A stretch of DNA of 64,000 nt, from the NCBI RefSeq assembly GCF_963678635.1, contig NC_087071.1, positions 22,227,194-22,291,193 of the forward strand, given 5' to 3'. The notes below the pieces were generated by a model. It saw only the letters and a program-made list of their open reading frames with translations, did no database searches and was not told the origin of the DNA. Positions within the stretch are counted from its first letter, which is position 1, and every line of letters starts with the position of its first letter. Below, one piece after another: positions 15,001 to 27,000 of this stretch. Origin of the DNA: Symsagittifera roscoffensis. Taxonomy: Eukaryota; Xenacoelomorpha; Acoela; Convolutidae. The position numbers and the translations under genes are program-made.

Positions 15001-18000
15001 CAAAAATCTGTTTAGTGGGGTATCACTGAGAGAGTGAGAAAACTTTCCCTATTGAGTCTGCGAAAGCTCAAAATTTAACATTCAGTCGTTTTCCATTTTG
15101 TTATTCTATTGAAGCAAAAATGGGAAAAACTTATCACAAGTAACATAAACAAAAGTGTCTTGAACTGATAATTCTAAGAAACCAATCTTTTTGAACATGA
15201 TATTGTGAATGCATCATATATTGCGTTCAAATATGATTGCAATCGTCAACATATCAGCAATGGCAGCTGAACAATAACATAGCACAACACTGTGTAACCC
15301 ATTAACAACAGTTGCAAATTTTGCCAGTCAGTTTCTCGGTGACGTGCTTAATTTATTGAAGATTTCATATCGCCTCGTAATTTATTCACTGACAAGTTTC
15401 AAATTATATTCATGCTAAAAAAACAATCGGTTGCCAGAAGCACTGCAAAAAAAATCAGTTTCAATGTAATTTCAATCGCCAACTCATAAATGGCAACAAC
15501 AGAACTGCAACAGATTCAAGTATTCCACCTAAATTATTAATGATAACAAAACAATGCCAGATATGCAACAGAACTTATTGATGGTAGCAGGACAATAAAC
15601 AATCAAATCTACAATCGATTTCTGAATTCACTCACACCGCCTATTATTAGATGAAGCATTACTCGCAATTGAGGCTATACTGTCCCTTTGCCCAATTGTA
15701 TTATTAAAAGGGGTCGACTGTAAATAGTCCCCTAGTACCTCTGGCATCAGCGTCATTTCGAGGTCTAACAGTGAGACTCGTTTCCAACTTCTTCTTAACT
15801 AGTGGGTCAATTTTAATTTTACCGAACTCTATGGGTGAGTTGAAGAAGAATAACTGATTTAACACATAAGCTTGAATGATACTCTAGTTTAGTAGAAGTA
15901 TAACACGATATAGGTCAAACCTCTTCCGTTTTAAGGGTACACTTCAAAGAGGTTTAAAAACTAACAATGCTTAAAAATTTACAATGTTGCAAATAGAACT
16001 TCGACAAGAGATTAATTCATAGTTGAAATCATGAAACTTCTATTCGGGTGTCTTTTAGTTTTTTTTTGCTGTTTGTTTTCCACGCAAAATCAGGTACAAC
16101 AAATAATGATCGGACTGGTTGAATGATATATCATATTAAAGCCCTTTCAGTCGTGATTCGAACCACGTTAAAAAATGTCCAAAAAGTTTTCCCAGTGTCG
16201 AGAAAAACCGGTTTGAAATTTTTGATTTTTTGTCTTAATTCGAGCGAAAAAAAGCAAGCGAGCAGGCTTAAAACCTGAATTATGCCTAATTTAAGACCTT
16301 AAAACGTAATTTTAAGCAAGTGAAACTAGTTTGAGTTTTTTCAAGTAATTTTTCTACAAAATTTTTTGTCCAGTTTGCCTATACTACTATGACTGTCTAA
16401 TGCGCCTAAATTATATTTTTGCGTCAGATCCTTTTATCACTCCAAGCAGAAAAAACTACACTTATTTGAAAAAAAAACTTTCTAAACCGTAGTTTTCTAA
16501 AGACTATCTTTGGTCGAAACATTCTGTGCTACTTGCCCAGTAACCGGCTATCTTTATTTAATTTTGAGTTTTTTAAGTTACTTTCTAAAATTTCTTTTTT
16601 TAAGTTTGCTTATTTTTCTCACAATGGCTTGTGTAATTAAGATTTATGATTTCGGACTAAATGGAGAAAAGAAGGCGGAAACGAGCCTAAGTCGTCTTCG
16701 TCTACACTCATGGCGCCCAATCGGGGCACGATGTTGCGGATGGTGGCCGAGTTCTTGCGATGGCTGGCAGGCAAGGCTATCATACATTCACATTACATAG
16801 ACACTCTATTACACACGATGCTTATTTTTATACACACTAACATACTCCATTTTATTTATTTATGATAGAATAAAATTTAAAAATTTCTGCAGATGCCCAA
16901 AAGTTTTTTTCCAAGAAGAACATCATCGTATGAATCATGCATAGTCTTATACGAGGTAAAGTAACCAAGACTTTTTTTGCATAAATCAAAATTAATTCCA
17001 AAAATGCTTCCTAAAAAGACTCACTTTGGGTGTAATTGGCATTGACCAATTGCTGATGTAAACTCGCACTTTCATTCAGCGATGCTGTATTTTGCACACC
17101 CAAAGTCTGATTTTCTTTCTTCAAAGAATCAACCAACAATTCCTTCTCTTCTATCTGAGTTTCTAGAGATGTTATTTGAGATTGGAGAGTGATGTTTTCA
17201 CGCTGCGTTTCGTGCAGGAGTTCAACTTGGGTTTCAAGTGCTTGCATGTGTTTCTCAATTGAAGATTTCGTTTCTTCCAGCATTTTGTAGTCCTTGTTCG
17301 ATTGCTAAAAAAAGCAAAACAATTTTCAACAATTCCATGAAATTTTGACACTTTTTGATTCCTTATCGAATCAACTTAATAAAAATGAAATTTAGCTCAG
17401 AACTTGGAGGTTTGAACTGATTGTTTTCTATTGCTTCTCAACAGCATTTGAATTTGATCAAAGTATAAGTCTAGTCTCACCTCTAGTCGTTGTCTGTAGT
17501 AGTCGAGCTCTTCCAACTTGTGTTTTGCCATCTCCAGTTCACTCTCCGCTCTATCTGCTCTCGCCGCTTTCTAAAAAGAAACACATGCTTCGATATTACA
17601 AATTGATGATTACATTTTTATAGACAGCATATCAGCCCTCCACTAAGTGTACGCAATAGCGAACAAAAAATAAAGACTGAGTTTGAGGGTGGAATTTATG
17701 CGAGCCAGTTTGACGACGAGGGTCACTTAACGTGTGTGAACAAACAAACGCAGTGTATTCGGTACTAGAGACTTGTAAAACTCTATCACTATCAGTCTTT
17801 TTGTAAGAGCTAATTTTCAAGGTCCTCGTGAACTCATGTACTTATTAAAGCTTAAGAGGGTCAACACATAGCATACTCACCTCTCTATAAATGTCCACTT
17901 CATCCCTCAGTCCACGAATACTCCTCGCCTCTCTCGCTGCTTCTGTCAGCTGCTCCTTCAGTTTCTTGTTCTCCACTGAGAGGTTCCTTGTCTCGTCACT

Positions 18001-21000
18001 GTATGCTTCCAGGTCTTCGTCTTTCTGGTTCCTAATCGCAAAAAAAACGACTAGGTATGCGAAAAAATCGATCTTTCAGACTTTGAATGTAAAATGGTAT
18101 TATTCCACAAAAAAAGAGCGGATAGGTATACTCGATAAAAGGTAGTCTCGAAAAAAGTTGCCAGAAAGTTGTCAGATTGTGATACGAATTTATAATATAA
18201 ACCAATCATTTTACAAATTGAGTGGAATGGAAAAAACCAAATAACACTCAATTTTTCATTGGAGACGAAACCACTTTGACGTAAACTAATAGCCAATAGC
18301 CCTGAGAAGAAAAGTATTGGTAGCCAAAGCATCAGAAACCTTATAAAAGATCTTACAATTCGTTGTCTTTCTTCATGAGTCTGTTCTTCAGATCGGATAT
18401 CTGCAGATTCAGCTGTTGGATCTCGCCATAGTTAGAGCCCTGCCTAGTGTGAAAAGATCCCCTTTTCCACATTCCACTACCTGGAAAACCCTGTTTATGT
18501 CATCAGTACAAGAAAACTACTGTCACATTTAGAGTTTGAGCTAAAAAAACTATCATAGGCTTGCTTAGAGAGATATCTGAACCCCTCATCTGAAATTCAA
18601 CCTTTTGCACCCCTTTTAATTATGTCTAATTATTACCAAAAACCATAATTTTCTCAAGCCCTGATTTAATAACAATTTTCTTCCGTCTCAATTTCCAATA
18701 AAATGCCTCTTTATAGCCCTAAGCCCTACACCACACACTCAGTCAAAGCAAAAAAATACAGCTCAACCAAACTGCCATTTTGTTCCGACCACTTCACAAA
18801 GTAACTGGCAGGAACTATAGCGTAAAGGTTTTCTGTCGCCACGATTTCCGTATCTCAGAGAAAGCTTGTAGGTCATCAATTTTGACGCCATATTAAGGTC
18901 CTATTATCCATGCGTTAAACGCATTTGAGTCGAAAAAAAATTATATTTTTTCAATCAAAATCATTTTTCTAAAAGCTTTTTCAGAAATAACAGTAGTTAG
19001 AACAAGGTGATTTTTGCTCAGCAACCGGCCAGCAACCCGTGATGTATTTAGAGGGCGATAATTTGCAGTTGGGGAACTATAATTGGAAAGGTCTCTGCTC
19101 TCACCTCCTCCGTTCAACTGCGGCTGACCTCCACTTGATGTGGCGTCTCCATTCACCCCACCCACCCCTCCACCCCCACCCGACAACTGTTCCACCGCCT
19201 GTGAGTTACAGATCTCAAACAGGTCGAATCTGTCGTCTATCAGTCTGTGGAATATTTCTTGCAAGTCTACATGCACGTGTTCTTCTACTGCTGAGAGGGA
19301 TATTGCGTTTTCGTTGCTCTTTGCTTCCTGGTAACAATAACGTGCATTTAAGATCAGGAAATTTTCCAAATCTAACATTTTAAACCTCAAGACTGCACTC
19401 AAAATTTCTTTAAAAATGAATAAAAACGCTTTCTGATCAATATCATGGATTAATCGTGTCATTTAACTAATTGAAAAAGTCTCAAAAAGATCATACATAA
19501 GAAATTTTATCGCGTATCTCCATAAATTTCCCATTTGCAATTGACACCGAACTCAATAAATACGTTCTATATTTTCCTAATCGATCTTTTAAACTCAAGT
19601 ACTTTTAGATCAATCACAACAAAAATAGACAGCAAATTGAATTTCAATATATTCCTATTTTCATTTTCGCATATAATTATCAATTAATCGTCGATATTTA
19701 CATCAAAAAACAGTTTCCTATGCACACAATTTAGGTTTTTTTTTCGATCGTTCAAATCCAAGTACTTTTAGATAGATCAACAACAATTGAAAAAAGACTC
19801 ACCTGGATGTATTCCATGAGTTCAGTTTGTTCTGCTACCGGTAAAGACTGAATTATGGACACATGCCGTTCTCGAACGGGCACTTCGCTCTTCATTGCAC
19901 AACCGAGTAGCAGTTGCAGCACTCGTTTCAACTCCGAGAGACCCATCACTGGAATAACCAAGAAAAATACGTTTCTCTAGGAAAGAAACCATGGAAGCAA
20001 ATTATGTAGCATCAGATTCTGAGACATATAGAAGACAAGCGACCAGGGGCGGATTTAGGGGGATTCGACCCCCTGCCGACCCTTAAGTACTTTATATGAA
20101 ATCCATTTTTGGCCGACCGACCCTAAAATCTTTTTAAGGCGCCTTTAGCGCCAATATATACTAATTTTGAGGGGGAGCGCGCAAAAAACGCGATTTTTTT
20201 CGTCAAAATTTCAAAATTTTTCAAAAAGTGCCCAAAAACGGCTTTTTTGACCTGTTTTTTCGAAAGTTTCCCAGCCGCGCATAAAATTTGGCCAAGGCAG
20301 CGTCTTTTTAGTGCTTTAAGAGAGCTCGGAAAATCAATTTGGTCGACCTAAAAAAAAGGTCGTCAAAATTTTCAAAATTTTTTTGAAAATCCACCCCCGC
20401 TCGAGAAAATCCTAGATCCGCCCCTGCAAACGACGGTATCTTTTTTTTCAACCAAGAGTCTGTCACTATGCAGTGAAAAAACTAAGTTTTACAGATAAAT
20501 GAATAATTATTTTATCTTTCAACCAATTTGAAATTCTGTCTTCAACTTCCGAAACTTGGCAAGTCGAATAATAGACTAAAATCAAAGAAAGAGAGACATT
20601 TTTTCCTTTTTCCATATGACAGCACAACACAATTGATTACACAGAGGCGAAACAGAGCTTTGCACCACTTGCAATAGAAACATGAATAACTCTAACTAAT
20701 TGCAGCTGCACCACAAAAATTGAGAAAAAAAATTGCAAAAAAAAACCAAAACATTGGAACTGAACTACATGCAACTTTAAAAAATTTACAGATGCAGACG
20801 AAGCGAGGCACCGCACTAACTGCAAAAAATATCTAAAAAACTGATCTACGAAAAAAAACTTCTACATTTCTCTTGAATAAAAATTCCTTTCAAAAAAAAA
20901 CAAGACAATTGTATGTGAATTAAGCATCGAAACTCAATTTTTAACGCAGTAACCAAGACGACAATTCTTAAGCAGACATGTTGCGCCGAAAAAAAACTCA

Positions 21001-24000
21001 TTTTATTAGAAAAACTTGAGAAGTCAAAAAAATTAAATTCGCCCATCAAAACACTTGCATAAGACTTTTTTGCTCCTCAAACGATTCAAAAAGAGGCCGT
21101 TAAGCCCATATATTATAAACTGAAACCTTTTGAGCCGAATGAAGAAAAAAAATAAAAAGAAAAAAAACGGATATACTGAAATCGGAGTTGTAACTTTACA
21201 ACGCACATTAATCAAATCCAACGGGCATTTAAGGACTGACAAGCTAAAAAATTGTCTTGTCCATCTGTCTGTTCTTTGATGAAGGTAGAATTGGAGATGA
21301 GAACAATATCATTCATCCTGTCAAAAAAAAGTATTTACGGGAAAAAAAGTCAAGTACTCGATTGCAATGCCCTTGCAATCGAGTACTGGACTTTTTTCCC
21401 GTAAATTCCCGTTGGATTTGATTAATGTGCGTTGTAAAGTTACAACTCCGATTTCAGTATATCAGTTTTTTTTGTTTTTATTATATCGTAAGGGTAAAAA
21501 GCAGGCTAGAACAATTCTGTTAATTTAACATTTCCATTTTTTTGAAATTCAAAATTTGGGCGAAATAATAAGTGAAATTTTTTTTTTAATATTTAGAAAT
21601 AATTGAGCTCTCATAGCTTTCAAGGACCGTTCAAAGAATTTTAAAAAATCCTCTGCTAGCCCATTGACTGAAATTAGTAATTTTGAAAAAATACTTTTAC
21701 ATTTCAAATCACCATTTTACCGTGTCATTGTGGCACTCCGGAAGTGAATATGCCCAGCAACCATATGATTGCTGGTACTAATCACCCGTGCGCTGCAATT
21801 TGCAGGGGAGCTCTTGCAAGTAAGTCATAGCTTAAAGGGCGCTGAATACATGCGCTCATATCAACCTTATTAACTAACCTCCGGGTTAGGCCTCCGAGCT
21901 GGTTGACAAAAAAAACACAAGACTATTTTAACTTCTCCAAAATTCTCTCAAATTTGATTATTCGCATGATGAATCTAAGATCTAGTATTTATGTTCGAAA
22001 CAACTTCACGAAGGGAAGGATCTATGGATTACCTAGTAGTTTATCCACCCATTTATAGATATCTTAACGAAAACTCACTACGTTTCAACTGTGTTATCAT
22101 ATCAAGACCCTATCGGTCGCAATTCCGATTCAGAAAAAATGTTAAATGATATTCTGAAGTGCAGAGAAAAATTGGTCTGGTGGCTTTGCAAGTTACATAG
22201 AATATTCTGAAAACAGTGTTTAAAGAAAAAATATCAAAAATGGAGAAAATTCCGTTTTTTCTTCTTTACTACTGGTTATTTTTTGTGAAGGGCGGCTGAA
22301 TTGGTTCAAAAAACTTTAACAATGAGAAGAAAATATCGCTATAAAAAGATACAATTAAGATAAGGTTAAAATTGTAGCGGGTAGGTTAGCCTCTCGATTT
22401 ACGTCTAATTTAGTCTGAAAACCGAAAATATTCAAAAATAAACAAAAATTGAGAGGCTGCCAAACAGGCCCATTTTAACATTATCTTATTGGTACCATTT
22501 GAGCAAGACGTGCCTTCATTCTTGCAGTTTTTCATCCTAGTCAGTCAGTCAATAAAAATAAAATCAGTCAGTCAATACATGAAAAAACAGATGTTTGAAA
22601 ACGTTTTCTCTATTTCTGTTACTTTTTCTCTATTTCTGTTTCTTTTTCTTCAATTATTGTAATCGGAACACTCTGTGCGACTTTCGCAGCAACCCTTGAT
22701 ATTACTATCATTTCTAGAAGCTAAGTCTCACTTTTCGATTAACTCATGTTTCGACTACTGACGCAATGGCATTAAGGTTATATGGAGCAGCTGATTCTGA
22801 CCGATGTTTAAAGCTCCTTATGATTCGAATACATCTGTTTTCCGAATAATTTGGCGTTACCTGAAGATGGTTCTCTGGCTATTGCAGTCACATCTGGAAG
22901 TCTCCCCACCAATGCCTCACCCAGCACCTCCTGGAATTGAAAATGAATTAGGAACAATTTAACAGCCAATTTCGCAGAAAAAAATTCTAAGAACACAATA
23001 GAGAAAATTACCAAACTCTTAGGAGATTTTTTATCAACTTGAAAGGCCCCAATTTTTTGAGTTTCTCAATAGATTTCTAGCATCTGGATGAAACACAACG
23101 CAACACATTTGGTCATCAACGCTAAGCTCAAACCTACGACATTTTTTCAACGCTGTGACTTTGGACTTACAGATTACAGAATAACTTCATTTTCACACAC
23201 TGTGTCAAACCATAGAGCGTAACGGAAACATTCATACATAAAAGAACTTCAGTTATCAAAATCAAACTCTATATATTCTTCATTCAACCTCATTATCAAC
23301 TCAAATTCAAAATCTGAATGAAAAATACGAAGTCCAATGACTTGCATTGTAAACATACACACCACGTAATTCTAAACAGCTGTTTTGAGTGACATTAGCC
23401 CAGCTGGTTATTAATAACTAAGTCGTCAAGTTAGTTATAACTTTTGAGTTAGAACTACAGATCGAAAGAACTTTAGACTTCGCTCTTAGCCTGTATAAAA
23501 GTATTTTTCTTCGTATGAGTAAGATAGAAAAATAAGGGTCAAATTAATGATTGAAAGCTCAGTCAACTGCCGAAACTAAAATAATGAATCAGTTACGACA
23601 AAAAAAAGACATTCCAAAAAAGGCTATCTCTTTATTTGGCGTCCATTTTTAGGCGTGCAACCCCTAAACAAATTTAACTAGTGCGATTTGATTAATTTAA
23701 TTTTAAATGCGTCTCTTCTCCATTCTGAAATGAACATTGCTGATGTAAAGCTAGCGTCAAAATGTTAGCAAGATGCTGAACCTTTTTTATTATTGATGCT
23801 GAACGTAGTTTATTTACCTTAAACTCCTCATTTTGATGTTGGGGTCCAAGTTAAGCTCCAAAAAAGTCGGTTCAAGACACTCTTTCTAGGAAATCCGTAA
23901 AAGAATGTCAAAAAATTAAAACAACGTTTTTCCCGCGATTACCTCAAGGTCATCAAAAATCGAGCCTTGTTTACTGTTTTATATTTAAGGTATCCTTTTT

Positions 24001-27000
24001 TATCCACAACATACGACCAATTTACGAGGGATTCAGCTGATTAGAGAGAAGCGCTGTGGTACCTGTTAAAATAACATGCACTGTTTTGCTGTTACATTAG
24101 ATGACTTACAGCATGATAGAATCTGATGTTTCTGAGGAGTAAGGCCAGATTCTGCAGTCTTAGGTGGGGTTGCTCCTCTACGTCTGCTTGAATACCAGCC
24201 TTGCACGCAATTGAGGGATGGCTGAAAGAAAGCAGCGAAACTCCTAATCATCCTTAATGATAACTTTGCGCAACAAACTTTCGGCTTTATATAGCGTCTT
24301 GAATTGAAACTTACTTAAACTTCAGGTTAAAAAAGTGATAACAAAACAACTTTTTTGTGGATTTTTTAAAACAATTTAACAATTTATATTTTAGGAAAAA
24401 ATTAAATTTCCTTTACCATGATTGGAATTTTGCTGAAAATCTTTGAAAACTTGCAAAATCAGATCAATAGGTGTTATCATTCAGCTGATCATCGTGAACT
24501 TATTTGAGATGCTTTATATTTAATCTTTTCTTCAAAAAATAATTTTTCTTTGAATTATGGTAAATTTCTAAAAGCAAGCATTGAGAAAGTATTTCTCAGA
24601 TTCTAACTCTCATTCAGAGAAACAAAAACATTGATTTGATAAACCTTCGAAATTAAAACGCCACTTAAACGAATCAACAAAGCAAGCAGAAAGCTGTCTC
24701 GACTTTCAAACAGAAACTTTCACAATTTGGCCATTGATTTCTTAAATTATGAAGTTCAATTTGTCCCTGACATCAGGTTCGGATATTTAGTAGAACTACT
24801 GAGCTAACTACTCGTTGAGTTACACGCGCTTTAAAAACCGCTTTTTGATCTACGGTTCCAAGAGAGGGAAGGGTTATATTTTAATTACACAACCATAAAT
24901 GATAACGTATATGATTTTCGCTTATCATTGGTATGATAGATTCAGATATGCTTTGAAAGCATGTATACATGGTAACGTTTAGTAGTATACCTGGGGCCAT
25001 AGACAATGACTAGGAATTTGATCATGCTTTTATCACAACTCAATCGAAGGATCACATTTCTTGTCTAATACAGGTAGTCTGAAATCGAACCATAAAGCAA
25101 AGAAACATTCATATCAAATTAGGGTCGGGTGGTAACTTAAGTTTATATTTTCCTCAAAATGGTTTCCCGAAATGGATATTTTCTATAAAAACAACGTAAA
25201 CTGAAACATGAATTTCATGATTGGGCTCCCTTTAGCTTACATAATGCTTTCCTGTGGATACTTGAAAGGCCTTTAAAGAGTAAATGGAAAATAATCACAG
25301 GAAATACTGCGAAAGCCAAGACGTTCTACTAACTACAAACCTAATTTATACCGTTTAATAATGGCGATATTTTAATGCCTTATATGAACAAGCACCCCAA
25401 AGATACTGTTCCAATCATAGAAACTATCAAAAATGAAGACCTGTTTTTTCCAATTTGCCGGAAATTACTTGCGTCAGTTTAGTAATTAATTTCAAAAAAT
25501 GGAACAAACTAGTCTGAAATACACAAAAAGTTTCTTTTAAATTAACAGTATTTTAAATTTTGTTCAAAAAAACTTAGTTTTTTGTTTCGTTTCTTCCAAT
25601 ACAACACTTTACATGTAGCTTGCTAAGCTTGAATTAACAACAAACCTCAGATTTCGAAAACCCAGTTTTCAACATGTTCAAGGCAATGAAACTTAACATT
25701 ACTACGGACATTTATTTCTGTCTGGGAAAACCTTTTGCACCCAATCTAAATAGTAGGTATTTCTAGTATTTCTCTTAGCATTACTAGCGCCATAAGAAAC
25801 ACGCTTCCTTGGCGATACGTCTGAAATCACTGTAATCTTGACGTTCAATCAAACCTTTCTAGAGCGCTCTCTAAAGCAATCTTAACACTCCATTTCGTGG
25901 AATTCGTATCACATAGCCTGGAGGCCCAGTAACTGAGAACAAATGTAACGCTGAAACAAATCATGTTCATGCTTTCAGGTAGAAACTTAGTCACAGATAG
26001 TTTGTTTTCTCTAGACCTCCAGCAAGTCTTTTTTTACTAAGGAAACCGTTATTTTAGTGTTGACCTGAGCTAACAAATTGCAGGTCAAGGAACCACTTGG
26101 CTCAAAGTCAACACTAAGTCTAAATTATTGAACCTTCAAATGAAGAGAACAAACAAAAGTTCACATCGTGATCCTGAATTTCTGCAGCGGACATGAAGGA
26201 ACTACTAATTTGATTAGTCTCAAAGCCATCTGCTGCTCTTCCCGTATATCATTCCTTAGGGACCTTGGTAAATATCAATTCAAAGATTGTCTGGAACCTT
26301 TTATCGTCTTTAAAAACCGATCAAAACAAATTTGCACAAAGGCGAAGCGGGTCCTCGCATGCATACACCGCAGAAAAAAAAATATCTCAAATTGTAGATA
26401 TGATGCTTTTTCTAATATGAGTACATAAAAGAAGGTCATTGTAAAACCATTTGACAGCGAAAACTCATCCATCTCAAAACGAAGATAATTGAACTTATTC
26501 AGAATAACCAGCCCTGTGCAAGTAGTACAGATTGTTCCGACCAATGCTATTTTATTCATTTGAGGAAAAACCGAAAAACAATTTACATATTTTTTGTTCC
26601 AACCACTGAAAATGGGGAGGAACTTTGTCTTCGGCTTGGGGTGCGTTTTAGTTTTTTCGGCGCCATTTTCACGCAACTCAGAAACTACCAATAATGATCA
26701 GAATGAGTCGAGTGCTATATCACAATAAAATATCTTTCAGTCGTTGAACGACCGACATGTAAAACTTTCCAGAAACTCTTCTCAAGGTCAACTTTTTACT
26801 TTAGGTCAAATTATGAGCTGGTTATTAAGCTATATCTAATTTTTTACATTTATTTTTTGATGTGAAAAACTAGCTTTTGGAGATGAATTTAGAGTTCCCC
26901 AGCATTAAGAGTTGCAGAAATCTTAAAACTAATCTCAAAAAAACTTTGAAAATGGTTTGTTTGACTTTTTTTGCAGAAAAAAATGTTTTTCATCTTGCTA

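Larger units (their letters stand above)
14862..17024. other. CCDC88 introns 9-10, mostly without features
   Basis: Outside exon 10 and the family B repeat, the sequence is AT-rich with no recognised gene. Near 15240-15600 short CAATGGCAG/ATGGCAACAACAG-type simple repeats occur. Confidence 0.4.

Noticed and set aside
19039-19383. Plus-strand frames with His/Pro-rich sequence
   Set aside because: They are the reverse of the Gly/Asn-rich linker in CCDC88 exon 5.
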